Shown here in pieces: positions 1-8,910 of a stretch of 60,198 bases of DNA. The notes below the pieces were generated by a model. The model was not told the origin of the DNA, ran no database searches, and saw only the letters and a list, made by a program, of their open reading frames with translations. Every line of letters begins with the position of its first letter. The first letter of the stretch is position 1. The stretch is from assembly GCF_000765215.1 (NCBI RefSeq), contig NZ_JPJE01000048.1, positions 1-60,198 on the forward strand, in the 5' to 3' direction. This stretch comes from Eubacterium sp. ER2 (lineage in GTDB: Bacteria; Bacillota; Clostridia; Lachnospirales; Lachnospiraceae). The position numbers were made by a program, and so were the translations under genes.

Positions 1-44
1 ATCCTTTATAAGAAAATATGGGAGTTGGCATTTTGGCAAAAAGA

Positions 45-117
45 GTGGTGCTGGAGCTAGGGCTCCAGCACCACCTTTGTCTACAGTCTGAGACATCCCT
101 GTGGGGATGTCTTTTTT
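45..117 (+). repeat. hairpin-linker-hairpin element, copy 1, ending in a terminator
   Basis: A perfect 13-bp stem with a 4-nt loop (45-57 with 62-74) is followed by the 16-nt linker CTTTGTCTACAGTCTG (75-90) and a second stem, GACATCCC/GGGATGTC (92-99 with 104-111), that runs into TTTTTT (112-117). The second hairpin is a good rho-independent terminator for a gene left of the window. The identical linker with two unrelated hairpins occurs in inverted orientation at the other end of the window, so the arrangement is a repeated element, not just a terminator. Confidence 0.75.
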
Positions 118-302
118 ATGTCTCTTTTTGTGGAGCGGGAGCAGGAGAAAAATAAAAAGACTGTGAAATCTATTAACTTTTTTGGGGTTTTGTTGAAACG
201 GCCGGGAAAATGTACCAAGTAATCCTTGGAAAACGATGGGCGAGGGCTTGTCATGGCTGTGGCCGGCAAGCTGTCTGCCGGCGGAAAGGATCGAAGAAAT
301 CT

Positions 303-1127
303 ATGTTCGGATATATCGGATGTATAAAAGAAAATCTGGATGAGGATCAGCAGAAGCAGTATCAGAGTATTTACTGTGGACTGTGCAGGAGCCTAAAGGA
401 GAGGTACGGGCAGATGGAGCGGATGTGTCTGTCCTACGATATGGCCTTTCTCATCCTCCTTCTGTCTTCCCTCTATGAGCCGGAGGAGAGGAGCGGGAGG
501 TTCCGGTGCAGCGTCCATCCTCTCGGTGGGAGGGAGGAGACGAGGAACAGATTTACAGATTATGCGGCGGATATGACCATTATTTTGTCCTATTATAAAT
601 GCCGGGACGACTGGGAGGACGAGGGAAAGCGCGTTCAGCGCTGGTATGCCCGGTCCCTTGAAAAAAAGTGTGAGGAGCTGAAAATGCGGTATCCCAGGCA
701 GTGGAGGGCTGTGGCTGAGGGGACGGCTGGTCTGGAAGCGGTGGAGAAGAAGGCGGCCCGGGAGTTTGACAGGGCCATCAACTGCTCCGGGCAGATGCTG
801 TCAGAGCTCTTTGTCTGCGGGGAGGATTTCTGGAGCGACAGCCTGCGGACCTTTGGCTGCGAGATCGGCAGGTTCATCTATCTGATGGACGCGGCCATGG
901 ATTATGAAAAGGATGAGAAAAAGGGAAATTACAATCCTCTGTTCTATATGAGAAGAAAGCCGGAGGACATGAGGGAACTCATGGAGATCCCTCTGGGGAA
1001 CGCCATGAGGATATTTGAGAAGCTTCCCCTTATCCAGGACGCTGCCCTCATGCGGCATATCCTGTACAGGGGCGTGTGGCAGCAGCATGACGACTCCCAG
1101 CGTAGTGGCTTTTACAAAGAAGGGTGA
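303..1127 (+). CDS. DUF5685 family protein with a replaced C-terminal tail
   Basis: Recognised as DUF5685 from its start [12 protein letters not shown], the [13 protein letters not shown] motif near residue 20 and the later [14 protein letters not shown] and YNPLFY segments. Function is unknown; the family often sits beside DnaJ/DnaK-type chaperone genes. I start it at 303 because the family begins there and GGAAAGG lies upstream; an in-frame ATG at 210 would add 31 residues with no family resemblance. Homology continues to about GVWQQHD (nucleotide 1090). The last residues are then read out of frame from the dnaK remnant, so the normal tail of roughly 20 residues has been lost by a deletion joining the two genes. 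Predicted 274 residues, soluble, Cys-rich at the N-terminus. It may still be functional. Confidence 0.75.
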   Translation: MFGYIGCIKENLDEDQQKQYQSIYCGLCRSLKERYGQMERMCLSYDMAFLILLLSSLYEPEERSGRFRCSVHPLGGREETRNRFTDYAADMTIILSYYKCRDDWEDEGKRVQRWYARSLEKKCEELKMRYPRQWRAVAEGTAGLEAVEKKAAREFDRAINCSGQMLSELFVCGEDFWSDSLRTFGCEIGRFIYLMDAAMDYEKDEKKGNYNPLFYMRRKPEDMRELMEIPLGNAMRIFEKLPLIQDAALMRHILYRGVWQQHDDSQRSGFYKEG

Positions 1128-2658
1128 GCGGCTGGTAGGAGAGGCTGCCAGGCGGCAGGCCGTGACAAACCCGGACCGGACCATCAGCTCTGTGAAGCGC
1201 CACATGGGAACCGAGTGGAGCGTGCGCATTGACGGGACGGACTACAAGGCGCAGACCATCAGCGCCATGGTGCTGATGCAGCTGAAGGAGGACGCGGAGA
1301 AATTTCTGGGGGAGCCGGTGACAGAGGCGGTCATTACAGTGCCCGTCTACTTCAACAATATCCAGAGGCAGGCCACCAAGGACGCGGGACGGATCGCCGG
1401 CCTGAACGTAAAGCGCATCATCAACGAGCCCACAAGCGCGGCCATGTCCTACGGGCTGAACCACGGGGAGCCCCAGAAGGTGATGGTGTATGACCTGGGC
1501 GGCGATGACTTTGATGAGAGGATCAGCCAGTGGCTGGTGAGGCGCTTTAAGGAGGAGACAGGGGCAGACCTGTCCCGCGACTTCGGGGCCATGCAGCGGG
1601 TGAAGGACGCGGCGGAGCAGGCCAAAAAGGAGCTGTCCGCGTCGGAGAGCGCCCACATCACGCTCCCATATCTGACCCAGCACAGAGGGGAGATGCTGCA
1701 CATGGATCTGACCCTCACAAGAGGACAGCTCCAGGAGCTCATAGGAGACCTCATTGAGCGCACGGCCCGGCCAGTGCGCGGCGCCCTCAGCGATGCGGGC
1801 ATCGCCCCGGCGGAGCTTGGGAGAGTCCTCTTGGTGGGAGGCTCCACGAGAATTCCGGCTGTCCAGGAGAAGGAGCGGCTGCTGACGGAAAAAGAGCCCT
1901 CCAGGAACATCAACCCGGACGAGTGCGTGGCGAAAGGAGCGGCCATCCTGGGAAGCACCCTGGAAGGGAACAGTCTGGTGGCGGCAGGAACAGGCAAGAG
2001 CCTGCTCCTTCTGGACATGACCCCTCTGAGTCTGTCCATTGAGACTGTGGGCGGCGTGGCCACCCGCCTGATAGAGAGGAACACGACCCTTCCCACCCGG
2101 TATTCCAGGGTGTTCACAACAGCGGTTCCCTACCAGCGCTCCGTGGATATCCATGTGCTCCAGGGGGAGCGCCCCATGGCCAGGGACAACAAGACCATCG
2201 GCAAATTCAGGCTGAAGGGTATCAAGGCGGCTCCCGCCGGCGTGCCCCAGATCGAGGTCTCCTTTGACATTGACGCCAACGGCATTCTGAAGGTGTCTGC
2301 CCGGGATCTGGACACAGGGAAGCAGCAGTCCATCACCATTACCTCCAACGACAGCATGTCCTAGGATGAGATCCAGCAGGCCATCCGGGACGCCCGGGAT
2401 TACGCCGGGCAGGATCAGACGAGAAAGGACGCGGTGGAGATCCTGGGAGAGGCCCGGAAGCTGATGGCGGAGACAGAGCGGAAGCTGAAGGAGAAGAAAA
2501 AAGACCTGGACAGAGGGACGAAAAAGCAGGTGAAGGGTGACGTGAACAGACTGAACAAGCTGACTATGAAGTGCCGCCTGGACAAGGTGACAGAGGAGCA
2601 GCTCGCGGAGATCCGGGAGGCTGTGCGCCAGCTCGAGGAGAGCGCCGGGAGTCTGTAG
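1090..2658 (+). pseudogene. dnaK: decayed dnaK (Hsp70) copy: 5' truncated, internal deletion, nonsense codon
   Basis: The reading frame matches DnaK from [18 protein letters not shown] onward through [28 protein letters not shown] and the substrate-binding domain ([16 protein letters not shown]). Three lesions are visible. The first roughly 36 residues, including the IGIDLGTTNS phosphate loop, are missing at the junction with the DUF5685 gene. YDLGG joins directly to DDFDERI at about 1503, removing about 30 residues of the second phosphate loop. A TAG at 2362-2364 interrupts the frame where MSxDEIQQAI is expected, after which the same frame continues to 2658 with the helical lid. There is no start codon with a ribosome site. 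ATPase activity is not expected; a functional dnaK presumably lies elsewhere in the genome. Confidence 0.88.
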
Positions 2659-2669
2659 ACGCTTGCTTA

Positions 2670-2725
2670 AATAATACTCCGGAGAGTCAGTTGTATTTCA
2701 ACACTCTTTGGAGTATTATTTTCTT
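2670..2725 (+). terminator. rho-independent terminator after the dnaK remnant
   Basis: An 11-bp outer stem AATAATACTCC/GGAGTATTATT (2670-2680 with 2710-2720) encloses a smaller AGAGT/ACTCT pairing and is followed by a T-rich run (2719-2725). It ends any transcription through the pseudogene before the ligase operon. Confidence 0.75.
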
Positions 2726-2793
2726 AAAACGAAAAGAGAAATCAGCAGGGGCCTTTCGGGCGGGGGATTTTAAATTTTTCGCAAATTAATGCT

Positions 2794-2821
2794 TTAACTT
2801 GCGAAAGTATTGTGCTATACT
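2794..2821 (+). promoter_or_regulatory. candidate sigma-A promoter of the ligase/ior operon
   Basis: TTAACT (2794-2799) and TATACT (2816-2821) are separated by 16 bp and lie about 45 nt before the first ligase start. No other promoter is evident before the six-gene operon. Confidence 0.45.
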
Positions 2822-2866
2822 AAGGGAAGCACGACGCGGAAGCGTAAAATTGAAGGAGGAAATGTC

Positions 2867-4177
2867 ATGATCTGGTCGAAGGAAGAGACCCTGCCAAGAG
2901 GCGAGATAGAAGCGATCCAGCTGAAGAAGCTGAAGGAGACGGTGCCCTATATTTATGAGAGGGTTGCTCCCTACCGCAGGAAAATGGACGAGGCAGGGGT
3001 GAAGCCGGAGGATATAAAGACACTGGCGGATCTGACGAAGCTGCCCTTTACATACAAAGCGGATTTCAGAGACAACTACCCCATGGGGCTTTTTGCCGTG
3101 GACAAGAAGGAGCTGGTCAGGTTCCACGCCAGCTCAGGGACCACAGGAAAGCCCACGGTGGTGGGATACACAAGGAATGACCTGGACATGTGGCTGGAAA
3201 ACGTGGCCCGCATCGCCTGTATGGGCGGCGCCACAGCCGATGACGTGGCCCAGATTTCCTTTGGATACGGGACCTTCACAGGGGCCCTGGGACTCCATGG
3301 AGGTCTTGAGAAGATCGGCGCGTCTGTCATTCCCATGTCTTCGGGAAACACGAAGAAGCAGATCATGTTCCTGCAGGATATGGGCGTGACCCTTCTGGTG
3401 GCCACCCCCTCCTATGCGCTCCACCTGGGGGAGGAGATACGGGCGAGAGGCCTGGACCCGGAGAAGGATCTGAAGGTGCACATCGGTCTCTTCGGAGGCG
3501 AGGGCATGACGGAGCCCATGCGGGATGAGATGCACAAGGTGTGGGGCCAGCGCTTTCTGTGCACCCAGAACTACGGCATGAGCGAGCTGTGCGGCCCGGG
3601 CGTGGCCGGAGAGTGCGAGGAGCTTGTGGGCATGCATGTCAACGAGGACTGGTTTATCCCGGAGATCATCGACCCAAAGACAGAGGAGGTGCTGCCTCCC
3701 GGAGAGAGAGGCGAGCTGGTGGTCACCTGTCTCGGGAAAGAGGCGCTGCCCCTTGTGCGCTACCGGACAGGGGATATGACAAGGCTCATGTATGAGCCCT
3801 GCAGATGCGGAAGGACGACCGTGCGCATGGAGAACATCTCCGGCCGGGCGGACGACATGCTGGTCATCAGAGGCGTGAATGTATTCCCGACCCAGATCGA
3901 GGAGGTGCTGCTCCAGATACCGGAGATCGGACCCCACTACGAGATACTGGTGGAGAGAAAGAACCGGCTGGATGTCATGACCATCACCGTGGAGCTGGTG
4001 GACGACAGGCTGCTTGACAGCTACGCGCAGCTCAGCGAGCTGGAGATGAAGATCAGGAAGGGACTGAAGTCCCAGCTGGGCCTTGCCACCCAGATCAAGC
4101 TGGTGGCTCCCTACTCCCTGAAGCGGTTTGAGGGAAAGGCAAAGAGAGTGACAGATTTGAGAAAGGATGGACTGTAA
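2867..4177 (+). CDS. paaK: phenylacetate-CoA ligase (aryl-acid:CoA ligase), copy 1
   Basis: An adenylate-forming ligase that activates an aryl acid (phenylacetate or a related indole/hydroxyphenyl acid) with ATP and CoA. The AMP-binding loop SSGTTGKPTVVGYT, the YRTGDMT motif and the C-terminal GRADDMLVIRGVNVFPTQIE hinge are all present, and the 436-residue length is normal for PaaK. I chose 2867 because GAAGGAGGA sits just upstream; an in-frame ATG at 2810 lies in the promoter region. The next gene, iorA, begins one base after the stop. This coupling to indolepyruvate oxidoreductase suggests it acts on the same aromatic 2-oxoacid pathway, either on products or, run in reverse, to make ATP from aryl-CoA. 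Substrate specificity cannot be read from sequence. Confidence 0.9.
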   Translation: MIWSKEETLPRGEIEAIQLKKLKETVPYIYERVAPYRRKMDEAGVKPEDIKTLADLTKLPFTYKADFRDNYPMGLFAVDKKELVRFHASSGTTGKPTVVGYTRNDLDMWLENVARIACMGGATADDVAQISFGYGTFTGALGLHGGLEKIGASVIPMSSGNTKKQIMFLQDMGVTLLVATPSYALHLGEEIRARGLDPEKDLKVHIGLFGGEGMTEPMRDEMHKVWGQRFLCTQNYGMSELCGPGVAGECEELVGMHVNEDWFIPEIIDPKTEEVLPPGERGELVVTCLGKEALPLVRYRTGDMTRLMYEPCRCGRTTVRMENISGRADDMLVIRGVNVFPTQIEEVLLQIPEIGPHYEILVERKNRLDVMTITVELVDDRLLDSYAQLSELEMKIRKGLKSQLGLATQIKLVAPYSLKRFEGKAKRVTDLRKDGL

Positions 4178-4178
4178 A

Positions 4179-5933
4179 ATGTCAGAGTCAAAGAGAGTGA
4201 TCATGCTCGGCAATGAGGCCATTGCCAGAGGCGCCTACGAGGCGGGAGTGAAGGTGTCAGCCGCCTACCCGGGCACGCCGAGCACGGAGATAAGCGAATA
4301 TCTTGTACAGTACAGAGACGACCTGTACTGCGAGTGGTCTCCCAACGAGAAGGTGGCCACAGAGGTGGCTATCGGCGCCTCCATAGCGGGGACGAGAGCT
4401 ATGTCCTGTATGAAGCACGTGGGCTTTAACGTGGCGGCAGACCCGGCCTACACCGTCTCCTACATGGGAGTGAACGGGGGCCTTGTCATCGTGGTGGCCG
4501 ACGATCCGGGACTTTACAGCTCCCAGAACGAGCAGGACACAAGGATGGTGGCAAGGGCGGCCCACCTGCCGGTGCTGGAGCCCTCCGACAGCGCGGAGGC
4601 AAAGGAGTTCATGAAGCTGGCCTTTGACCTGAGCGAGCAGTTTGACCGGCCCTTCGTGTACCGGACCACTACCCGGCTGGCCCACTCCCAGGGGCTGGTA
4701 GAGCTGTGTGAGAGAGAGGAAGTGCCGGATAAGCCCTACGAGAGAGACCCGGCCAAGAACGTCATGATGCCAGGCAACGCGAAGGGGCGCCATGTGGTCA
4801 TCGAGAGGCGGATGGAGGAGCTGGCTGAGGCAGCCAACACACTTTCCATCAACAGGGTGGAGATGAACGATACGAAGATCGGCGTCATCACAAGCGGTAT
4901 TCCCTACCAGTATGTAAAAGAAGTGCTGCCGGAGGCATCCGTGCTGAAACTTGGCATGGTCAATCCTCTGCCGAGAAAGCTGATCGAGGACTTTGCGTCA
5001 AAGGTGGAAACGCTCTATATCGTGGAGGAGCTGGATCCGGTGATCGAGGAGCAGGTGAAGTCCTGGGGCATTAAAGCCATCGGCAAGGAGATCTTTACCG
5101 TGCAGGGCGAGTACAGCGCCAATATGCTCAGGGAAGCCATCCTCCATGAGGACCTGCAGCTTGATGCGCCGGCCCAGGTGCCGGGACGCCCGCCTATCCT
5201 CTGCCCGGGATGTCCCCACCGCAGCGTCTATTATGTGCTGAACAAGCTGAAGATACACGGGGCAGGCGATATCGGATGCTATACGCTGGGAGCGGTAGCG
5301 CCGCTGAGCGTGGTGGACACCACCGTCTGTATGGGTGCCAGCATTTCCACTCTCCACGGAATGGAAAAGGCGAAGGGCAAAGACTATATTAAAAACTGGG
5401 TAGCCGTCATCGGCGACTCCACATTTTTACATACAGGTGTCAATTCCCTCATGAACATGATGTACAACAAGGCCACGGGAACGGTGATCATCCTGGACAA
5501 TTCCACCACCGGAATGACAGGACATCAGGACCACGCGGCCACGGGCAAGACGCTCCAGGGCGACCCCACCTACGCCATCGACATCCCGGGACTTTGCCGG
5601 GCACTGGGCGTGAAGCACGTGCAGGAGATCAATGCTCTGGACATTGACACTCTGGAGAAGGCCATCAGGGAAGAGGTGGCAAGGGACGAGGTGTCGGTCA
5701 TCATCACAAAGACCCCCTGTGTGCTCCTGTCCAAGGCGAAGAAGCCTCTCTACACTGTACATGCGGACAAATGCAAGAAGTGCGGCATGTGCATGAAACC
5801 GGGATGTCCGGCCATGACGAGAAACGAAGACGGAACCATCCATATTGACGATACGATGTGCACCGGATGCGGACTGTGTCAGTCGCTGTGCAAATTCGGG
5901 GCGATCGAACTGGTAAAGGAAGGTGACAGATAA
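4179..5933 (+). CDS. iorA: indolepyruvate:ferredoxin oxidoreductase, alpha subunit
   Basis: The large, thiamine-diphosphate and iron-sulfur subunit of the enzyme that oxidatively decarboxylates aromatic 2-oxoacids (from Trp, Phe, Tyr) to aryl-acetyl-CoA, passing electrons to ferredoxin. Visible are the N-terminal pyrimidine-binding half (YPGTPSTEISEYL), the CPGCPHR motif, the TPP/Mg motif region around GDSTFLHTG, and two C-terminal cluster motifs, CKKCGMCMKPGCP and CTGCGLCQSLCKFG, for two [4Fe-4S] clusters. 584 residues, normal for IorA. Start 4179 has AAAGGATGG upstream; an ATG at 4167 overlaps the ligase and has no ribosome site. iorB follows with a 1-nt overlap. Confidence 0.95.
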   Translation: MSESKRVIMLGNEAIARGAYEAGVKVSAAYPGTPSTEISEYLVQYRDDLYCEWSPNEKVATEVAIGASIAGTRAMSCMKHVGFNVAADPAYTVSYMGVNGGLVIVVADDPGLYSSQNEQDTRMVARAAHLPVLEPSDSAEAKEFMKLAFDLSEQFDRPFVYRTTTRLAHSQGLVELCEREEVPDKPYERDPAKNVMMPGNAKGRHVVIERRMEELAEAANTLSINRVEMNDTKIGVITSGIPYQYVKEVLPEASVLKLGMVNPLPRKLIEDFASKVETLYIVEELDPVIEEQVKSWGIKAIGKEIFTVQGEYSANMLREAILHEDLQLDAPAQVPGRPPILCPGCPHRSVYYVLNKLKIHGAGDIGCYTLGAVAPLSVVDTTVCMGASISTLHGMEKAKGKDYIKNWVAVIGDSTFLHTGVNSLMNMMYNKATGTVIILDNSTTGMTGHQDHAATGKTLQGDPTYAIDIPGLCRALGVKHVQEINALDIDTLEKAIREEVARDEVSVIITKTPCVLLSKAKKPLYTVHADKCKKCGMCMKPGCPAMTRNEDGTIHIDDTMCTGCGLCQSLCKFGAIELVKEGDR

Positions 5934-6511
5934 TGGCAGTAAAAAATATTATGATCGTAGGCGTGGGCGGCCAGGGGACCCTGCTCACCAGCCGTGTCCT
6001 GGGAGGGCTGGCCATCGCCGGGGGCTATGACGTGAAGCTGTCCGAGGTGCACGGTATGGCCCAGAGGGGCGGAAGCGTTGTCACCTTTGTGCGCTACGGA
6101 GACAAGGTGGCGGAGCCCATCGTGGAGGAAGGGCAGGCGGACGTGATCATCGCCTTCGAGAGACTGGAGGCCATGCGGTACGCCCATTTCCTCAAAAAGG
6201 ACGGGGCCCTTGTAGTCAATGACTGGAGGATAGACCCCATGCCTGTCGTGATCGGCAGCGCCAGCTATCCGGAGGGCATCCTGGAGGAGCTGGGGAAGAC
6301 CCACAAGGTGTACGCGGTCAACGCCACGGAGGAGTCCAAGAGGCTGGGCAATCCAAAGGTGTTCAACATGATCGTGCTGGGCGTGGCGGCGCAGCACATG
6401 GATTTCAGCAAGGAGGACTGGTACAGGGTCATTGAAAATACAGTGCCGCCAAAGACAATAGATATCAACAGGAAGGCATTTGACACAGGATATCACCTTA
6501 CTGCAAGATGA
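5933..6511 (+). CDS. iorB: indolepyruvate:ferredoxin oxidoreductase, beta subunit
   Basis: The small gamma-domain subunit that pairs with IorA. It begins with the dinucleotide-like loop IMIVGVGGQGTLLTSRVLGG and carries the family motif SEVHGMAQRGGSVVTFVRYG. 192 residues, as expected. The TAATG junction (stop of iorA, start of iorB) implies translational coupling and a 1:1 complex in the cytoplasm. The motifs are all intact, and the electron acceptor is presumably ferredoxin. Confidence 0.95.
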   Translation: MAVKNIMIVGVGGQGTLLTSRVLGGLAIAGGYDVKLSEVHGMAQRGGSVVTFVRYGDKVAEPIVEEGQADVIIAFERLEAMRYAHFLKKDGALVVNDWRIDPMPVVIGSASYPEGILEELGKTHKVYAVNATEESKRLGNPKVFNMIVLGVAAQHMDFSKEDWYRVIENTVPPKTIDINRKAFDTGYHLTAR

Positions 6512-6547
6512 TATAGATTTTAAGGACCAGAAAAAAGGAGGTGTCAC

Positions 6548-6967
6548 ATGATCAAGCAGCTATCAGTTTTCGTGGAGAATAAGCCGGGCAGCCTGATGGA
6601 GGTTACATCCAAGCTCACAGAAGCACACATCAACATCCGGGCCGTCGCGTCTTTTGATACTCCGGAGTTTGGGATCCTTCGTCTCGTAGTAGATAAGCCA
6701 ACAGAGGCGAAGGGTTATCTCACTGAGAGGGGATTTGTCGTCAGAGTGAATGATGTCATCGGCGCAGAGCTGGAGGACAAAAAGGGCAATCTCAATCAGA
6801 TGTTGGCAGTACTTGCAGAAAACAGCATAAACGTGCGCTACATCTATTCATTTGTAATCCGCGAAGGACGCGCTCCGGTTCTGGTTTTCAGCACCGACGA
6901 TTATGAGAAAGCAGCTTCCATTCTTAAGGATGCAGGTGTGAAGATGGTAGACGAGTCAGACCTGTAG
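6548..6967 (+). CDS. tandem ACT-domain protein, copy 1
   Basis: 139 residues made of two ACT domains: KQLSVFVENKPGSLMEVTSKL at the start and GNLNQMLAVLAENSINVRYIYS in the second half. ACT domains bind amino acids and regulate metabolic enzymes. Stand-alone tandem ACT proteins of this type are commonly found beside phenylacetate-CoA ligase and indolepyruvate oxidoreductase genes. It starts at 6548 behind AAAAAGGAGGTGTC. Its place between iorB and the second ligase suggests it senses an aromatic amino acid or its 2-oxoacid for this operon, which is inference from context. Confidence 0.85.
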   Translation: MIKQLSVFVENKPGSLMEVTSKLTEAHINIRAVASFDTPEFGILRLVVDKPTEAKGYLTERGFVVRVNDVIGAELEDKKGNLNQMLAVLAENSINVRYIYSFVIREGRAPVLVFSTDDYEKAASILKDAGVKMVDESDL

Positions 6968-7009
6968 GCCTGGCCGCACCAAAAGTATCAAGAATAGGAG
7001 TAAAAGAAA

Positions 7010-8341
7010 ATGGCAGGAGTATCATTAGAAAATTGGCAGGAGAGGATCAGGGATCCGAAGATCGAGTGTATGAGCAGGGACGAGATGAGCGCCCTGCAGA
7101 GTGAAAAGCTTGTTAAGCAGGTAAAGAGAGTGTATGAGAACGTACCCTTCTACCGGAGAAAAATGCAGCAAAAAGGTGTGGAGCCCGGCGATATCCGGGG
7201 GATTGAGGATATAGGAAAGCTGCCCTTCACCACAAAGGAGGACTTAAGAGACAACTATCCTTTCGGTCTGCTGGCAGTGCCCCAGGAGAAGATCGCCCGG
7301 GTACAGGGAACATCCGGCACGACAGGCAAGCTGACACTGGCCTCCTACACAAAGTATGACGTGGAGGTGTGGGGTGAGTGCGTGGCCAGGGCCCTCACTA
7401 TGGCCGGCCTTACAAGCGAGGACCGCATCCACATCTGTTACGGGTACGGGCTTTTCACGGGAGGTATGGGGCTCGACTATGGCGCTATGCAGCTGGGAGC
7501 TATGGCCATTCCCATGTCTGCGGGGAATACCCAGAGACAGATGATGTGCATGGAGGATTTCGGAGCCACAGCCTTCGCCTGCACCCCGTCCTACGCCCTC
7601 TACCTGGCCGAGTCCATCCAGGAGGCAGGGCTTGTGGACCGCATGCAGCTGAAGGCGGGCATCCACGGTGCGGAGCCCTGGACGGAGGAGATGCGCAGAA
7701 AGATTGAAGATATCCTCCATATCAACTGCTTTGATATTTACGGCCTCTGTGAGGTGACAGGACCGGGCGTTGCCCTGGACTGCATCCACCACGAGGGACT
7801 CCATGTATACGAGGACCATTTCTATCCGGAGCTGATCAATCCTGCGACCTACGAGCCCTGCGCGGACGGAGAGACGGGAGAGCTGGTGTTCACAACCCTA
7901 TCCAAGGAAGGAATGCCCCTGATCCGCTACCGCACAAAGGACCTGACGAGTATGACCCACGGCACCTGCAAGTGTGGGAGAACGCTCGTGAGGATCCACA
8001 AGTTCACAGGACGCACCGACGACATGAAGGTCATCCGCGGCGTGAATGTATTCCCGACCCAGGTGGAGACGGCCCTGCTGTCCATGGGCGGAGGCGTGGC
8101 GCCCCACTATCTGATGATCGTGGACAGGGAGAACAATATGGATGTGCTCACGGTCATGGTGGAAGTGGACGAGAGATATTTCTCCGACGAGATCCGCAAG
8201 CTGGACGAGCTGAAGAACAAGGTGGCGGCTGTGCTGAAGCAGGCGCTCGGCGTATCTGTCCGCGTGAAGCTGGTAGAGCCGAAGACCATCCAGAGAAGCG
8301 AAGGCAAGGCCAAGCGCGTCATCGACAACAGGCAGATGTAA
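7010..8341 (+). CDS. paaK: phenylacetate-CoA ligase (aryl-acid:CoA ligase), copy 2
   Basis: A second PaaK-type ligase of 443 residues, sharing with copy 1 the N-terminal arrangement LPFTTKEDLRDNYPFGLLA, the AMP loop GTSGTTGKLTLASYTK, MSAGNT, IRYRTKDLT and the hinge GRTDDMKVIRGVNVFPTQVE. It diverges between motifs (for example MQLGAMAIPM against LEKIGASVIPM), so the two ligases probably prefer different aryl acids. AGGAG upstream of the ATG at 7010 gives a normal start. It is followed 16 nt later by the second ACT protein, so each ligase in the operon is trailed by an ACT gene. Confidence 0.9.
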   Translation: MAGVSLENWQERIRDPKIECMSRDEMSALQSEKLVKQVKRVYENVPFYRRKMQQKGVEPGDIRGIEDIGKLPFTTKEDLRDNYPFGLLAVPQEKIARVQGTSGTTGKLTLASYTKYDVEVWGECVARALTMAGLTSEDRIHICYGYGLFTGGMGLDYGAMQLGAMAIPMSAGNTQRQMMCMEDFGATAFACTPSYALYLAESIQEAGLVDRMQLKAGIHGAEPWTEEMRRKIEDILHINCFDIYGLCEVTGPGVALDCIHHEGLHVYEDHFYPELINPATYEPCADGETGELVFTTLSKEGMPLIRYRTKDLTSMTHGTCKCGRTLVRIHKFTGRTDDMKVIRGVNVFPTQVETALLSMGGGVAPHYLMIVDRENNMDVLTVMVEVDERYFSDEIRKLDELKNKVAAVLKQALGVSVRVKLVEPKTIQRSEGKAKRVIDNRQM

Positions 8342-8357
8342 GAAGGAGGGGAATATC

Positions 8358-8801
8358 ATGGGAATTAGTAATACAGTACAGCAGTTATCCGTATTTCTGG
8401 AGAACAGGGAGGGACGTCTGGACGAGGTGCTGGCAGCGCTGGCAAAGGGCGGCGTGAATATCGTGGCCCTCAGTCTGGCGGACACCTCCGAGTATGGTAT
8501 GCTCCGGATGATCGTATCGGACCCCCACAAGGGACGGATGGTCCTGAAGGAGGAGGGGATCACGGCCATGCTCACGGACGTGGTGGCCCTGCGGGTGCCT
8601 CACGCCACGGGCTCGCTTTCCAAGGCTATGCACCAGCTTGTGGAGGGAGAGGTCAATATCGAGTACATGTACGCCTTTGCCAATGGAAGCGACGCGGCGG
8701 CAGTGCTGAAAAGCGACGAGCCGGGAAGAGTGATCGACATCCTGAAGGGAAGCGGCTTTGATGTGTATACTGCAGACGAGGCATACCGGGCTAACGTGTA
8801 A
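8358..8801 (+). CDS. tandem ACT-domain protein, copy 2
   Basis: 147 residues with two ACT domains (QQLSVFLENREGRLDEVLAAL at the start, GSLSKAMHQLVEGEVNIEYMYAF in the second half). It is a paralogue of the protein at 6548, with the same spacing of the two ACT units. It follows AAGAAGGAGGGG and closes the aryl-acid operon. A role as an aromatic amino-acid or CoA-pathway sensor is likely from the neighbours but unproven. No clear terminator follows; the next consensus promoter begins 60 nt downstream. Confidence 0.85.
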   Translation: MGISNTVQQLSVFLENREGRLDEVLAALAKGGVNIVALSLADTSEYGMLRMIVSDPHKGRMVLKEEGITAMLTDVVALRVPHATGSLSKAMHQLVEGEVNIEYMYAFANGSDAAAVLKSDEPGRVIDILKGSGFDVYTADEAYRANV

Positions 8802-8827
8802 AAAACTGCAGAGTTGTGAAAAAATAG

Positions 8828-8862
8828 ACAATTGTACGAAATGTCAAATAAAAAACAATTGT
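8828..8862. promoter_or_regulatory. pair of ACAATTGT palindromes upstream of the gcv promoter
   Basis: The 8-bp palindrome ACAATTGT occurs at 8828-8835 and 8855-8862, 27 bp apart; the second touches the -35 box at 8862. This could be a repressor site, but the sequence is AT-rich and short. Confidence 0.3.
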
Positions 8863-8890
8863 TGACAGAAAATTCACGGGCGGTTATAAT
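8862..8890 (+). promoter_or_regulatory. consensus sigma-A promoter of the glycine cleavage operon
   Basis: TTGACA (8862-8867), 17 bp, TATAAT (8885-8890): a perfect sigma-A match. Transcription would start near 8897, just before the glycine riboswitch. Confidence 0.85.
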
Positions 8891-8910
8891 AGAGCCAGAT
8901 TTAATGAGAC

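Noticed and set aside
1048-2154. Minus-strand open frame opposite dnaK
   Set aside because: It has no family resemblance and is the shadow of the conserved DnaK frame.
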